Positions 1 to 9,477 are shown, counted from the stretch's first letter. The stretch: 64,000 nt of DNA from Gracilibacillus orientalis (GCF_900114645.1 NZ_FOTR01000017.1:1-64000); one strand, 5' to 3'. Numbers and translations are program-made. The notes: generated by a model not told the origin, from the letters alone.

Positions 1-474
1 CCCCTTAGCATAGCCGTACCCTCTTATGCTACAACTGGGGGAGAAATCGACTGATTGATTTCGGATTAGTGTTGTGGAGCATATCTTAACGAAGGCCGCC
101 CACTTCCACTCCTGTGGGACCTGTTTGACCTGAAGATCCACTTTTACGAGCGGTTTTTGCTCGAAAAAGTTAGCTGAAGGGCAAACCCCACGGAAAGGGA
201 AGTGGGCAGCCGGAGTGGTAGTTATCATCACGATATATTTCAAAATTATGTCTTAGATTACCGCACATCTAATTACTGCACTACTTAGAACAAACAAAAC
301 TTTCATTACTTCGCAGTTTGTATCTAATACGAACTATATAGAATGAGTAAATAGAATCCGATTCATTCTGTTCTGTGGAGATGTTACAATCAACGGAGTA
401 AGTATAACTAAACTGCTCTGGGTTTAAATAGGGAGAGAATCGTAAGCAAGTTAATTAGAGATTGGGGTGGCCGC
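1..474. other. Non-coding stretch upstream of ispD
   Basis: No convincing coding frame is present. The stretch holds an imperfect palindromic repeat (94-212) and, at about 309-326, a short motif ending in TTCGCAGTTTGTATC that recurs in other intergenic regions here (near 12290, and inverted near 25740). The ispD ribosome binding site (GGGGTGG) lies at about 464-470. In B. subtilis yacL precedes ispD; no trace of it is seen, so it would lie left of the window. Confidence 0.6.
94..212. repeat. Imperfect palindromic intergenic repeat (family B)
   Basis: Outer arms GCCCACTTCC (98-107) and GGAAGTGGGC (199-208) are exact reverse complements, extended by CCTGTGGG against CCCACGG. An inner hairpin CGAGC/GCTCG sits at 147-163. 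The core CTGAAGATCCACTT is shared with the element at 26076-26201. It is probably a non-coding palindromic repeat of the kind dispersed in Bacillaceae genomes. Confidence 0.6.
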
Positions 475-1170
475 ATGATAAAATATAATGTGATCGTGTT
501 AGCGGCAGGACAAGGTAAACGTATGAATGTAGGGAAAAACAAACAATTCATTGAGCTATTAAAAGAACCATTGATTATACATACTTTAAAGAAATTCATT
601 CAGGACAAGTGGTGCCAAAACATCTACTTAGTTATTAACCCAAATGAGCAAAACCAAATGGAAGAGTTGATAGCTACCTATCAGTGGCAAAATCAAATTA
701 CTTTTGTTCCTGGTGGCAAAGAACGACAAGAAAGCGGCTATAACGGACTACTCGCCATTAGCGAAGAGCAACAAGACATGGTTGTCATGATCCACGATGG
801 AGCTAGGCCTTTTGTGGAGGAAGCACATTTACATGAGCTTGCCCATGCCGCAAAAGAGAAAAAAGCAGCACTGATCGCCGTTCCTGTTACCGATACAATA
901 AAAAGAAAAAAAGGTGACAGAATAGAGACATTGGATCGTTCAACGTTATGGGCTGCACAAACACCACAAGCTTTTGACTATCAATTAATTAAAGAAGCAC
1001 ATGAACAAGCAAAAGCAACAGACTATCTTGGAACGGATGATGTGTCGCTCGTCGAGGCATTAGGAGAGCCGGTAGATATTGTTCAGGGCACTTATCAAAA
1101 TGTTAAATTAACTACACCAGAAGATATTATGCGAGCGGAAATGATCTTAGAGCGACAGGAGGAGAAATAA
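475..1170 (+). CDS. ispD: 2-C-methyl-D-erythritol 4-phosphate cytidylyltransferase
   Basis: Transfers CMP from CTP to 2-C-methyl-D-erythritol 4-phosphate, the third step of the cytosolic MEP isoprenoid pathway. The 231-residue protein has the usual length. The N-terminal nucleotide-binding loop LAAGQGKRM (about residues 9-17), the central IHDGARPF block and the C-terminal TDDVSLVE segment are characteristic of IspD. The ATG at 475 follows a GGGGTGG ribosome binding site. The stop overlaps the ispF start by one base (TAATG), so the two consecutive-pathway enzymes are translationally coupled. No oddities are seen. Confidence 0.96.
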   Translation: MIKYNVIVLAAGQGKRMNVGKNKQFIELLKEPLIIHTLKKFIQDKWCQNIYLVINPNEQNQMEELIATYQWQNQITFVPGGKERQESGYNGLLAISEEQQDMVVMIHDGARPFVEEAHLHELAHAAKEKKAALIAVPVTDTIKRKKGDRIETLDRSTLWAAQTPQAFDYQLIKEAHEQAKATDYLGTDDVSLVEALGEPVDIVQGTYQNVKLTTPEDIMRAEMILERQEEK

Positions 1171-1646
1171 TGTTTCGTATCGGACAAGGTTTTGATGTGC
1201 ATCAGTTAGTCGAAGGGAGACCTTGTATTATTGGTGGTATTGATATACCGTATGAATATGGTTTATTAGGACATTCTGATGCTGATGTGTTATTACACAC
1301 AATTGCGGATGCATGTCTTGGAGCAATTGGTGAAGGGGATATCGGCAAGCATTTTCCAGATGCGGACCCTGCATTTAAAGATGCCGATTCTCAAAAGTTA
1401 TTACAGGAAGTATGGAGCCTAGTTGAAGAAAAAGGTTATAAGCTTGGCAATGTTGATTGTACTGTGATTGCACAAGCTCCTAAGCTTGCTCCCTATATTA
1501 CATCAATCAGGGAAAACATTGCTCATCTCCTACAATGTGATAAGGAGCAAATTAATGTAAAAGCAACAACTACAGAAAAGCTCGGTTTTACCGGAAGAAA
1601 AGAAGGAATAGCTGCACAAGTTGCTGTACTGTTGATGAAGAAATAA
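1170..1646 (+). CDS. ispF: 2-C-methyl-D-erythritol 2,4-cyclodiphosphate synthase
   Basis: Cyclizes CDP-methylerythritol 2-phosphate to methylerythritol cyclodiphosphate with loss of CMP, in the MEP pathway; family members are homotrimers with a zinc site. The 158-residue length is standard. Metal-binding residues are recognisable in GFDVHQL (Asp8, His10) and in the HSDADVLLH block near residue 42, and the C-terminal FTGRKEG motif is typical. A Shine-Dalgarno GGAGGAG lies inside the end of ispD, and the start overlaps its stop. Confidence 0.96.
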   Translation: MFRIGQGFDVHQLVEGRPCIIGGIDIPYEYGLLGHSDADVLLHTIADACLGAIGEGDIGKHFPDADPAFKDADSQKLLQEVWSLVEEKGYKLGNVDCTVIAQAPKLAPYITSIRENIAHLLQCDKEQINVKATTTEKLGFTGRKEGIAAQVAVLLMKK

Positions 1647-1730
1647 AAACGTAACATTTTGTCGAAAATAATGGTAAAATAAAGATAATAGGTGAAAAGA
1701 CCGTTAAAAAATGATGGAGGGACAATAATA

Positions 1731-3197
1731 ATGGGAAAAGAAGTACGTGTACGTTATGCACCAAGTCCAACAGGGCATTTACATATCGGAAACGCAAGAA
1801 CAGCACTTTTTAATTATTTATATGCAAAACATTTGGGTGGATCATTCATTATTCGTACCGAAGATACGGATGATAAGCGTAATGTTGAAGGCGGCGAAGA
1901 AAGTCAATTACGCTATTTGAAGTGGCTTGGACTAGAATGGGATGAAGGCGCAGATATCGGTGGCGAATATGGTCCATATCGTCAGACAGAACGTTTAGAT
2001 ATTTATCAGAAATATGTGGATGAGTTGTTAGAGCGTGGTTTAGCATACAAATGTTATATGACAGAAGAAGAATTGGAAGCTGAGCGTGAGGAACAACGTG
2101 CTAATGGACAAGTACCGAAGTATTCTGGAGCACATCGTGATTTAACGGAAGACCAAATAAAACAGTTTGAAGTGGAAGGCCGTACACCTAGTATTCGTTT
2201 TCGTGTACCAGGAAATAAAACATATCTATTCAATGATATTGTACGTGGTAATATTACATTTGAATCCAGTGATTTTGGTGACTGGGTAATGGTGAAGAAA
2301 AATGGTATTCCAACTTACAATTTTGCAGTTGCCATTGATGATCATCAAATGAAAATAAGCCATGTATTACGTGGAGAAGAGCATATTTCGAATACACCAA
2401 AACAAATGATGATTTTTGAAGCGTTTGGTTGGGATGCACCACAATATGGTCACATGACATTAATTTTAAATGAAAATCGCAAAAAATTAAGTAAACGTGA
2501 TGAGCATATCTTACAATTTATCGAACAATATAAAAACCTTGGCTACATACCAGAAGCATTGTTCAACTTCATTACATTGTTGGGCTGGTCACCAGTTGGC
2601 GAAGAGGAATTATTTACGCAAGAAGAATTTATTAAGATATTTGATCCAGAACGTTTATCAACATCACCAGCAATCTTTGACCCGGCAAAATTAAAATGGA
2701 TGAACAATCAATATATTAAACAGGCTTCTTTAGAAGAAGTGGTAGAATTAAGCTTGCCACACTTGATAGAAGCAGGTAATCTACCAACTGATATGGACGC
2801 GGACCAAAAAGAATGGGCAGTGAACTTAATTAGTTTATACCATGAACAATTATCTTATGGTGCAGAAATTGTCGAGTTAACAGAACTTTTCTTCAAACCA
2901 GAGATTAACTATAATGAAGAAGCAATGGTAGTACTAAAAGAAGAGCAAGTACCGGAAGTGTTGGAAGGCTTTTTAGAGCAGTTCAGTAATCTGGAAGAAT
3001 TGTCACCAGAAGCAATCAAAGCAAGCATTAAAGCAACACAAAAAGCAACAAAGCATAAAGGCAAAAAATTATTTATGCCGATTCGCGTTGCAACAACTGG
3101 ACAAGTGCATGGCCCTGAATTACCGAATGCGATTCATCTTTTAGGAGAAGATATTGTCAAAGCAAGACTGGAAAATGTATTAGAATTAATCAAATAA
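1731..3197 (+). CDS. gltX: Glutamyl-tRNA synthetase
   Basis: Class I aminoacyl-tRNA synthetase that charges tRNA-Glu; in Bacillus the enzyme is non-discriminating and also mischarges tRNA-Gln for the GatCAB amidotransferase. The protein is 488 residues from this start. The HIGH-type motif HLHIGNA is near residue 16-22 and the KMSKS-type motif KLSKRDE near the middle. An in-frame ATG at 1692 would add 13 poorly conserved residues and lacks a good ribosome binding site; ATG 1731 has GGAGG at 1716-1720 and begins [15 protein letters not shown] as in relatives. Confidence 0.96.
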   Translation: MGKEVRVRYAPSPTGHLHIGNARTALFNYLYAKHLGGSFIIRTEDTDDKRNVEGGEESQLRYLKWLGLEWDEGADIGGEYGPYRQTERLDIYQKYVDELLERGLAYKCYMTEEELEAEREEQRANGQVPKYSGAHRDLTEDQIKQFEVEGRTPSIRFRVPGNKTYLFNDIVRGNITFESSDFGDWVMVKKNGIPTYNFAVAIDDHQMKISHVLRGEEHISNTPKQMMIFEAFGWDAPQYGHMTLILNENRKKLSKRDEHILQFIEQYKNLGYIPEALFNFITLLGWSPVGEEELFTQEEFIKIFDPERLSTSPAIFDPAKLKWMNNQYIKQASLEEVVELSLPHLIEAGNLPTDMDADQKEWAVNLISLYHEQLSYGAEIVELTELFFKPEINYNEEAMVVLKEEQVPEVLEGFLEQFSNLEELSPEAIKASIKATQKATKHKGKKLFMPIRVATTGQVHGPELPNAIHLLGEDIVKARLENVLELIK

Positions 3198-3239
3198 GTA
3201 GCAAATTTTAACAAAATCACTATAATAATAAGTAATAGG

Positions 3240-3476
3240 GTACGTTGACGAGGAGAAGTAAAAGAAATATCGTTTGAACAGAGAAAACCATCACAGGCTG
3301 AGAATGGTTGAAGCACGTTTCTTTGAAATGCACCTCAGAGTTTCTTCCTGAACGAAGTATGGGAGAACGGTTTACCACCGTTATCGGTTAAAGTGGAGGG
3401 AAGACTATTCCCTAAACAGAGTGGAACCGCGCCAAAAGCGTCTCTGAGGTATCAAACCCAGAGACGCTTTTTTTTA
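3240..3476 (+). promoter_or_regulatory. T-box leader, cysteine-specific, controlling cysE-cysS
   Basis: The T-box signature GTGGAACCGCG is at 3421-3431 and is followed by an intrinsic terminator. Stem I can be drawn from GAGGAGAAGTA (about 3250) pairing towards GAAATGCACCTC (3325-3336); the specifier position reads TGC (3329-3331), a cysteine codon. Uncharged tRNA-Cys should stabilise the antiterminator and allow transcription into cysE and cysS, which fits the products. A TATAAT-like -10 lies at about 3222. Confidence 0.9.
3435..3476 (+). terminator. T-box intrinsic terminator
   Basis: A perfect 12-bp stem (AAAGCGTCTCTG at 3435-3446, CAGAGACGCTTT at 3459-3470) runs into a T tract. It is the competing structure of the T-box antiterminator. 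Confidence 0.92.
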
Positions 3477-3510
3477 TTAAGAAAATTAAAACCAGTTCGT
3501 AAAAACCATC

Positions 3511-3739
3511 AACCGTTGCGACAGAACTTCCTTCCGTTTTTCTGGAGATGAACGGTAGGTAAGTTGTCGCTGCGGAAGAATACTCTCAAGGCAGTACTCG
3601 TGGAGAGCGGTGGTATCGTGCTGTAGAGTATGCTAGTACTTATTTATAATCAGAATGGGAGAAAGTCACTGTTCGCAAAATGCATCAGGTGCTCCGTACT
3701 TCACTGTCGGTTTGTGCCCGATTTTCTTAGGGGATGCAT
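3511..3739 (+). other. Structured untranslated spacer between the T-box terminator and cysE
   Basis: About 290 bases separate the T-box terminator from the cysE start without a credible gene. Three successive hairpins can be drawn: GCGACA/TGTCGC (3518-3523 with 3565-3570) enclosing CCGTT/AACGG; ATACTCT/AGAGTAT (3580-3586 with 3625-3631) enclosing a second helix (3592-3597 with 3618-3623, one G-U pair); and ATGCATC/GATGCAT (3680-3686 with 3733-3739). It could be a decayed repeat cluster or a second leader RNA. Confidence 0.5.
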
Positions 3740-3771
3740 TAATATATATACAACAGGGGGGATGATGATCC

Positions 3772-4431
3772 GTGGGTTTTTTCAAATTATTCAAAGAAGA
3801 TATCGACGTCGTTTTTGATCAAGACCCGGCAGCAAGAACCTATTTCGAAGTTTGCTTAACGTATTCCGGACTACATGCCATATGGTCACACCGATTCGCG
3901 CATGCCTTCTACCGAAAAAAATTCTTCTTCATTGCCAGAGTCATTTCACAAATCAGTCGTTTTTTTACTGGTATCGAAATTCACCCCGGTGCTAAAATTG
4001 GCAAACGATTTTTCATTGACCATGGGATGGGTGTAGTCATTGGTGAAACGTGTGAAATAGGAGATAATGTAACGATATATCAAGGCGTCACATTAGGTGG
4101 TACAGGGAAAGAAAAAGGAAAACGACACCCGACCCTTAAAGATAATGCACTGGTTGCCACAGGAGCCAAGGTGTTAGGATCAATTACAATTGGAGAAAGC
4201 TCTAAAGTAGGTGCCGGTTCTGTTGTATTAAAAGATGTTCCGGATCATTCAACGGTTGTCGGGATACCAGGAAGAATTGTGATACAAAACGGAGAGAAAG
4301 TACGTAAGGATTTAGATCATCATAAGCTTCCAGATCCTATTAGTGAGGTGTTGAAGGAAATGAATGATGAGATACAACGACTAAATAAAGAATTTGAAGA
4401 CTTAAAAGGAGCGAATCGACATGACCATTAG
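3772..4431 (+). CDS. cysE: Serine O-acetyltransferase
   Basis: Makes O-acetylserine from serine and acetyl-CoA, the committed step of cysteine synthesis. The 219-residue protein has the N-terminal helical part ([14 protein letters not shown]) followed by a left-handed beta-helix of hexapeptide repeats, with the active-site segment [12 protein letters not shown] and the loop [16 protein letters not shown]. The start is GTG at 3772 behind a GGGGGGATG ribosome binding site; the beginning [12 protein letters not shown] matches the family. The gene overlaps cysS by 11 bases. Both genes lie behind the cysteine T-box, so synthesis and charging of cysteine are co-regulated. Confidence 0.95.
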   Translation: MGFFKLFKEDIDVVFDQDPAARTYFEVCLTYSGLHAIWSHRFAHAFYRKKFFFIARVISQISRFFTGIEIHPGAKIGKRFFIDHGMGVVIGETCEIGDNVTIYQGVTLGGTGKEKGKRHPTLKDNALVATGAKVLGSITIGESSKVGAGSVVLKDVPDHSTVVGIPGRIVIQNGEKVRKDLDHHKLPDPISEVLKEMNDEIQRLNKEFEDLKGANRHDH

Positions 4432-5821
4432 TATATACAATACACTTACACGAGAAAAAGAGGAATTTGAACCAATAGAGCCGAATCGTGTCAAAATGTA
4501 TGTGTGTGGTCCAACCGTTTATAACTACATCCATATCGGAAATGCACGTCCTGCTATTGTTTTCGATACCGTAAGAAGATATTTTGAATATAAAGGTTAT
4601 CAAGTTGACTATGTTCTCAACTTCACTGATGTCGATGATAAGCTGATCAACGCTGCTAAGGAATTGGGAGAAGAAGTACCAACTATCGCAGAACGTTTTA
4701 TCAAAGCTTATAAAGAGGATGTCAGTGTTCTGGGTGTAAAAGAAGCTGTCCACCATCCTAGAGTAACCGAAACTATGGATGACATCATTAGTTTTATTTC
4801 TACCTTAATTGACAAAGGGCATGCTTATGAAGCGGATGGTGATGTTTACTTTAAAACGAGATCGTTTGACCGGTATGGTAAGCTATCCCATCAATCAATC
4901 GATGAATTAAGATCAGGTACACGTATTCAAGTAGGCGAGAAAAAACAAGATCAGTTAGATTTTGCTCTATGGAAACAAACAAAAGATGGAGAAATATCTT
5001 GGGACTCACCGTGGGGCAAAGGCCGTCCAGGATGGCATATCGAATGCTCAGCAATGGCTAAAAAGTATCTCGGTGATACGATTGATATTCATGCTGGTGG
5101 TCAAGATTTAACATTCCCGCATCATGAAAATGAAATTGCTCAATCTGAAGCGGCTAACGGTACATCATTCGCAAATTATTGGATGCATAATGGGTATATT
5201 AATATCGATAATGAAAAAATGTCGAAATCACTAGGGAATTTTGTATTAGCTCACGACCTCATTCAAAGGCATGAACCAAAAGTATTGCGTTTCTTTATGT
5301 TAAGTGTTCATTATCGTAATCCAATCAATTTTAGTGATGCGTTGTTAGAAAGTGCGAAAAACAGCTATGACCGTATTGAAAATGCGTTAACAAATCTGGA
5401 GCACCGCAAAGAGTCCTGTGTAAATTTAGCTGACGATAATCAACAATGGTTGGACAATATAGAAGTATTGAAACAACAATTTGAAAAAGAAATGGACGAT
5501 GACTTTAATACGGCGAATGCAATTGCGATTATGTTTGATTTGGTTAAAGAAGCCAATGTTTATTTAAATTCAGATCATACACACACAGAAGTAATTGATG
5601 CATTTATTGCTACATTGACAGCTTGGTTAGAGGTGTTAGGTATTCCACAGACAGATGATGAAGAATTGCTTGATGAAGAGATAGAAGCGTTAATAGAAAA
5701 AAGAATCGAAGCAAGAAAAAACAAAGATTTTCAACAAGCAGATCAAATTCGCGATGATCTGAAAGAACGTCATATCATTCTTGAGGATACACCACAAGGC
5801 ACAAGATGGAAGCGAGGTTAG
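4421..5821 (+). CDS. cysS: Cysteinyl-tRNA synthetase
   Basis: Class I synthetase attaching cysteine to tRNA-Cys. The 466 residues match family length. Visible are the zinc ligand segment VCGPTVYNY, the HIGH motif HIGNARP, the second zinc ligand region GWHIECSAM, the HHENE zinc segment, and the KMSKS motif EKMSKSLGN. The ATG sits inside the end of cysE, indicating translational coupling. Expression should depend on the upstream T-box and thus on uncharged tRNA-Cys. Confidence 0.96.
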   Translation: MTISIYNTLTREKEEFEPIEPNRVKMYVCGPTVYNYIHIGNARPAIVFDTVRRYFEYKGYQVDYVLNFTDVDDKLINAAKELGEEVPTIAERFIKAYKEDVSVLGVKEAVHHPRVTETMDDIISFISTLIDKGHAYEADGDVYFKTRSFDRYGKLSHQSIDELRSGTRIQVGEKKQDQLDFALWKQTKDGEISWDSPWGKGRPGWHIECSAMAKKYLGDTIDIHAGGQDLTFPHHENEIAQSEAANGTSFANYWMHNGYINIDNEKMSKSLGNFVLAHDLIQRHEPKVLRFFMLSVHYRNPINFSDALLESAKNSYDRIENALTNLEHRKESCVNLADDNQQWLDNIEVLKQQFEKEMDDDFNTANAIAIMFDLVKEANVYLNSDHTHTEVIDAFIATLTAWLEVLGIPQTDDEELLDEEIEALIEKRIEARKNKDFQQADQIRDDLKERHIILEDTPQGTRWKRG

Positions 5822-5823
5822 TG

Positions 5824-6231
5824 ATGACAAAGCAGCGGCCAAAAGAAATGAAAAGTCTTGCCCTCGCTTATATGGGGGATGTTATTTACGAGAAATACGT
5901 TAGGGAATATTTAATAAATAAAGGGACTACCAAAGTACAACATTTACATCAACATGCCGTACAATTTGTAAAAGCAACCTCCCAAGCAAGCGTAGTTCAT
6001 CATTGGATAGACACAAATCAGCTTACAACAGAAGAACTAGCGGTGGTAAAAAGGGGACGAAATGCCAAGTCAGGTTCAGTCCCCAAGAACACCAGTGTAC
6101 AAGCTTATCGGCACAGTACAGCGTTTGAAGCATTACTTGGATTTCTATACTTAGACCAGCAGCATGACCGTTTAGAGTTATTAATAAAACAAGCGATAGA
6201 CATTACAGAGAAAGGAGATGGTCAAGAATGA
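5824..6231 (+). CDS. mrnC: Mini-ribonuclease III
   Basis: RNase III-like nuclease without a double-stranded RNA-binding domain that matures the ends of 23S rRNA in Bacillus. The 135-residue protein has the catalytic ALAYMGDVIYE motif near its N-terminus and the conserved KRGRNAKSG and FEALLG(F/Y) segments. ATG 5824 is chosen because GCGAGG lies 8 bases upstream; GTG 5821, overlapping the cysS stop, is an equally possible start. The open frame extends upstream into cysS but that part is not conserved. Its stop overlaps rlmB by four bases. Confidence 0.93.
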   Translation: MTKQRPKEMKSLALAYMGDVIYEKYVREYLINKGTTKVQHLHQHAVQFVKATSQASVVHHWIDTNQLTTEELAVVKRGRNAKSGSVPKNTSVQAYRHSTAFEALLGFLYLDQQHDRLELLIKQAIDITEKGDGQE

Positions 6232-6974
6232 GCGAAGAATGGATCATTGGAAAGAATACAGTAATGGAGGCATTGGAATCCGAACGTTCTATCCATAAAT
6301 TATATCTGACTGAAAACCTGAATGCTCCATTAGCAAACAAGTTGCAAGCATTAGCGAAAGCCAAAAATGCCCCTGTCCAACGAGTTCCAAAAAAGAAACT
6401 GGACCAATTAGTGGATGGAAATCATCAAGGTATTGCAGCGATGGTTGCTGCATACGACTATGCATCTTTAGATCAGTTATTTGAAGTAGCAGAAAAAAGG
6501 GAAGAACCGCCATTTTTTCTCATTTTAGACGAGATAGAAGATCCGCATAATTTAGGTTCTATTCTTCGTAGCGCTGATGCAACAGGTGTCCATGGTGTCA
6601 TTATCCCGAAGCGAAGATCGGTAGGGTTAACCGCAACTGTTGCCAAAACATCTGTTGGAGCAATTGAACATATTCCGGTTGTTAGAGTAACCAATATTGT
6701 ACAGACAATAGAAGAATTAAAAACTCGTAATGTCTGGATTGTTGGTACAGAAGCAGAAGCCACAGAGGATTATCGTAAGTTAGATGGTCAAGTCCCTATT
6801 GCTCTTGTTATCGGCAATGAAGGAAAAGGAATAAGTCGCTTAGTAAAGAAAAATTGTGATTGGACAGTTAGTTTACCAATGGCAGGGTCCGTTTCATCGT
6901 TGAACGCCTCTGTTGCATCAAGTATACTAATGTATGAGGTATTCCGAAAAAGAGACGAACATGGTGAGTCCTAA
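6228..6974 (+). CDS. rlmB: 23S rRNA (guanosine-2'-O-)-methyltransferase RlmB, SpoU/TrmH family
   Basis: SPOUT-family methyltransferase that uses S-adenosylmethionine to 2'-O-methylate a guanosine in domain V of 23S rRNA. The 248-residue protein has an N-terminal substrate-binding domain (WIIGKNTVMEAL) and the three SpoU motifs: EDPHNLGSILRSADATG, then NEGKGISR, then SLNASVASSILMYE, which builds the trefoil knot. It overlaps mrnC by 4 bases and rae1 by 1 base, inside a cluster of rRNA and mRNA processing enzymes. The B. subtilis counterpart is YacO. Confidence 0.93.
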   Translation: MSEEWIIGKNTVMEALESERSIHKLYLTENLNAPLANKLQALAKAKNAPVQRVPKKKLDQLVDGNHQGIAAMVAAYDYASLDQLFEVAEKREEPPFFLILDEIEDPHNLGSILRSADATGVHGVIIPKRRSVGLTATVAKTSVGAIEHIPVVRVTNIVQTIEELKTRNVWIVGTEAEATEDYRKLDGQVPIALVIGNEGKGISRLVKKNCDWTVSLPMAGSVSSLNASVASSILMYEVFRKRDEHGES

Positions 6975-7483
6975 TGGATGTACTCCTAGTAGATGGATAC
7001 AACATGATTGGTGCCTGGGAGGAATTAAAAGCTTTAAAGGATAAGGATTTAGAGCAGGCAAGATTGTTGTTGATTGACAAAATGGCGGAATACCAAGCAT
7101 ACCGCAAACGAAAAGTAATTGTTGTTTTTGATGCCTATGAAGTAAGAGGATTAGAAAATAAACAACAGCAATATAAAGTAGAAGTTATCTTTACAAAGGA
7201 AAATGAAACAGCTGACCAATGTATTGAACGTCTCGTCAAAGAGTTTAAAAATGTCCGGACAAAGGTTTTTGTAGCGACTTCTGACTATACAGAACAGCGG
7301 ACGATTTTTGCACAAGGAGCATTTCGAATCTCAGCGAGGGAACTAGATATAGAATTAAAGAATATTCAAAAGGAGATTGAGGTAGATATAAACGAACATC
7401 AACAAAATAAAATAAAAAGTAAAATTCCGTTGGATGACACCGTGTTGCAAGTGTTTGAAAAGTGGCGTCGTGGTAATAAATAA
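6974..7483 (+). CDS. rae1: Ribosome-associated endoribonuclease Rae1 (YacP), NYN/PIN domain
   Basis: Member of the YacP/Rae1 family, which in B. subtilis binds the ribosomal A site and cleaves certain mRNAs in a translation-dependent way. The 169-residue protein begins with the PIN-like acidic motif VDGYNMIGAW; further conserved acidic residues lie in VVFDAYEVRG and ENETADQCIERLV. The ATG overlaps the rlmB stop (TAATG), so translation is coupled. The role is inferred from family membership and identical gene order with B. subtilis. Confidence 0.9.
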   Translation: MDVLLVDGYNMIGAWEELKALKDKDLEQARLLLIDKMAEYQAYRKRKVIVVFDAYEVRGLENKQQQYKVEVIFTKENETADQCIERLVKEFKNVRTKVFVATSDYTEQRTIFAQGAFRISARELDIELKNIQKEIEVDINEHQQNKIKSKIPLDDTVLQVFEKWRRGNK

Positions 7484-7494
7484 CAAAAGAGCAG

Positions 7495-7524
7495 TTGACG
7501 TAATTAAAGCGCTTCCTGTATAAT
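7495..7524 (+). promoter_or_regulatory. Sigma-A type promoter of sigH
   Basis: TTGACG (7495-7500) and a perfect TATAAT (7519-7524) are separated by 18 bases, about 57 bases upstream of sigH. In B. subtilis sigH is transcribed by sigma A and repressed by AbrB; no AbrB site can be called by eye. Confidence 0.8.
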
Positions 7525-7580
7525 GTTGCTATTATAGTCTGCAATACCTAATTTTTGGCACTAAGCCGGGAGGAGTCCCA

Positions 7581-8234
7581 ATGACCATCATGCGAGTAGA
7601 GAATAGAGATACTGACTTTCAGCATTTAGACGATAGTGAATTAGTATTGCTAGTGCAGGACGGAGACATACAAGCGCTCGAATTTTTAATTCAACGATAT
7701 AAATCATTCGTTCGAGCGAAAGCCAAAACGTATTTTCTCGTAGGAGCTGATCATGAAGATATTGCACAAGAGGGAATGATCGGTCTATATAAAGCAGTTC
7801 GTGATTTTCAAGAGGACAAGCTTTCTTCCTTCAAAGCTTTTGCAGAATTATGTATTACCAGACAAATTATCACCGCTATTAAAACAGCAACAAGGCAGAA
7901 GCATATGCCGTTAAACTCTTATGTATCTTTGGATAAACTGATCTATAGCGATGATTCAGAAAGAACATTGTTAGATGTTTTAGAAGCTACTATTGCGATG
8001 GATCCACAAGAATTACTAGTTAATAGAGAACGTTATGGTGATATGGAAAGTAAGTTATCAGAATTGCTAAGTAAGTTAGAACGGGAAGTTTTATTACTTT
8101 ACCTTGAAGGGAAATCCTATCAAGAAATATCTTCCGAATTAAATCGCCATGCTAAATCTATTGATAACGCCTTGCAACGAGTAAAAAGAAAGCTAGAAAA
8201 GTATTTAGAAGCGAGTAGGATACATATATCTTAA
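7581..8234 (+). CDS. sigH: RNA polymerase sporulation and transition-phase sigma factor SigH
   Basis: Sigma-70 family factor (Spo0H) that directs RNA polymerase to stationary-phase and early sporulation genes. The 217-residue protein has region 2 with the core-binding segment EDIAQEGMIGLYKAV and region 2.4 (FAELCITRQIITAIKTATRQKH), and a region 4 helix-turn-helix (LEREVLLLYLEGKSYQEI). Length and position between yacP and rpmG match B. subtilis. The ATG follows GGGAGGAG. Its presence points to a spore-forming lineage. Confidence 0.95.
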   Translation: MTIMRVENRDTDFQHLDDSELVLLVQDGDIQALEFLIQRYKSFVRAKAKTYFLVGADHEDIAQEGMIGLYKAVRDFQEDKLSSFKAFAELCITRQIITAIKTATRQKHMPLNSYVSLDKLIYSDDSERTLLDVLEATIAMDPQELLVNRERYGDMESKLSELLSKLEREVLLLYLEGKSYQEISSELNRHAKSIDNALQRVKRKLEKYLEASRIHIS

Positions 8235-8320
8235 ACGATTCAGCTAGTTGTCGTTGACAGTGGTCTTTAACCATGCTACATTAAATAAGTGTGAAAACCC
8301 TATTAAGAGGTGGGGAAAAA

Positions 8321-8467
8321 TTGGGTAAAAAGATAGCGTTGGCGTGTGAAGTTTGTCATAGTAGAAATTATAGTACGGACAAGAATCCATCGATTTCTGA
8401 TCGAATTGAGATAAAGAAATTCTGTAAGAGATGCAACCGCCATACCATTCATCGCGAAACAAAGTAG
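8321..8467 (+). CDS. rpmG: 50S ribosomal protein L33, zinc-binding (C+) form
   Basis: Small large-subunit protein near the E site. The 48-residue reading frame begins at TTG 8321 after the strong site AGAGGTGGGG and reads [17 protein letters not shown]. Two CxxC pairs (CEVC and CKRC) form a zinc ribbon, the C+ type, which in B. subtilis is replaced by cysteine-free paralogs during zinc starvation. It lies directly before secE, as in related genomes. Confidence 0.92.
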   Translation: MGKKIALACEVCHSRNYSTDKNPSISDRIEIKKFCKRCNRHTIHRETK

Positions 8468-8507
8468 GTTTTGACGGTAGTTAGAAGACAGTTTGGAGGT
8501 ACCTTCT

Positions 8508-8687
8508 GTGAAACCAGTTACTTTTTTGAAAAACGTCAATCGAGAAATGAAGAAAGTATCATGGCCAAGAGGTCGTGAATTAACACGATATACGATTACA
8601 GTAGTATTTACCGTTGCTTTTGTAACAGTTTTTTTTGCACTTATAGACTTAAGTATTACACAACTTCTTAATATGTTATTTGAATAA
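8508..8687 (+). CDS. secE: Preprotein translocase subunit SecE
   Basis: Small essential clamp of the SecYEG protein-conducting channel in the cytoplasmic membrane. The 59-residue protein has the conserved cytoplasmic amphipathic segment (FLKNVNREMKKVSWPRGREL) followed by one transmembrane helix near residues 30-50. The start is GTG 8508, preceded by GGAGG at 8495-8499; the frame is open further upstream but that would place the ribosome binding site inside the gene. Confidence 0.93.
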   Translation: MKPVTFLKNVNREMKKVSWPRGRELTRYTITVVFTVAFVTVFFALIDLSITQLLNMLFE

Positions 8688-8732
8688 TTCTCTGTAATAT
8701 ATGTTATACTGTAACTAAATATGTAAGAAAAG

Positions 8733-8753
8733 AACCCGTTTGGCGGGTTTTTT
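8733..8753 (+). terminator. Intrinsic terminator or attenuator between secE and nusG
   Basis: AACCCG / CGGGTT hairpin with a short loop followed by six T residues. A TATACT box lies just upstream at 8705-8710 with TTGAAT at 8680-8685 (19-base spacer). The hairpin may therefore end the secE transcript or attenuate a short nusG leader. Confidence 0.7.
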
Positions 8754-8824
8754 AAATGCAAAGAAACGGAACGAAGGAGAAGTTAAATTAAGGGAGGGAA
8801 GGGCGAACAAAAGCCCTCGATATT

Positions 8825-9361
8825 ATGGAAAAAAGCTGGTATGTTGTGCATACTTATTCGGGTTATGAAAATAAAGTAAAAACCAATTTAGAAAAACGAT
8901 TAGAAACTATGGGGATGGAAGATAAGATTTTCCGTGTATTGGTCCCAGAAGATGAAGAAACTGAAATTAAGAATGGTAAGAAGAAAATAGCGAAAAAGAA
9001 AGTATTTCCTGGATATGTGTTAGCGGAAATGGTTATGACAGATGACTCTTGGTATGTCGTACGTAATACGCCGGGTGTAACAGGTTTCGTAGGATCTGCC
9101 GGATCAGGATCCAAGCCGACACCGTTATTGGAAGAAGAAGTAGAAACCATCTTGAAGCGAATGGGTTATGATGAACCTGTTACGGAAGTAGACTTTGAAA
9201 TGAAAGAAACGGTGGAAGTAATAGACGGTCCATTTAACGAATTCTCCGGTTCTATTGAAAACATAGATTTAGATAAACAAAAAGTAAAAGTTCATGTTAA
9301 TATGTTTGGTAGAGAAACCCCGGTTGAATTGGACTTTTCACAAATTAGAAAGTTATCATAA
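8825..9361 (+). CDS. nusG: Transcription elongation and pausing factor NusG
   Basis: Binds the RNA polymerase clamp and controls elongation and pausing; in Bacillus it promotes sequence-specific pausing. The 178-residue protein has the N-terminal NGN domain (WYVVHTYSGYENKVK through GFVGSAGSGSKPTPL) and a C-terminal KOW domain (VEVIDGPFNEFSG). The Shine-Dalgarno AGGGAGGG (8791-8798) is an unusual 26 bases before the ATG, with a small hairpin (AGGGC/GCCCT, 8800-8817) in between. Start and sequence otherwise match B. subtilis closely. Confidence 0.96.
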   Translation: MEKSWYVVHTYSGYENKVKTNLEKRLETMGMEDKIFRVLVPEDEETEIKNGKKKIAKKKVFPGYVLAEMVMTDDSWYVVRNTPGVTGFVGSAGSGSKPTPLLEEEVETILKRMGYDEPVTEVDFEMKETVEVIDGPFNEFSGSIENIDLDKQKVKVHVNMFGRETPVELDFSQIRKLS

Positions 9362-9395
9362 AGGTACTTGTAACATAAAAATATAGGAAAACCAC

Positions 9396-9424
9396 TTGCA
9401 TTATTGTTAATAAAATGCTAAAAT
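9396..9424 (+). promoter_or_regulatory. Sigma-A promoter of the rplK-rplA operon
   Basis: TTGCAT (9396-9401), 17-base spacer, TAAAAT (9419-9424). It lies 107 bases before rplK and upstream of the L1-site-like hairpin. Confidence 0.75.
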
Positions 9425-9477
9425 TTTAATGTTCTTTATGCTCCGAGTATAAGGTTGTTTTTAACATATGTAATTGA

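Noticed and set aside
1692-1730. Upstream start of gltX at ATG 1692
   Set aside because: It would add 13 unconserved residues and cover the ribosome binding site at 1716-1720.
3630-3818. 62-codon open frame upstream of cysE
   Set aside because: It lies in the hairpin-rich spacer, overlaps the cysE start and has no ribosome binding site or recognisable sequence.
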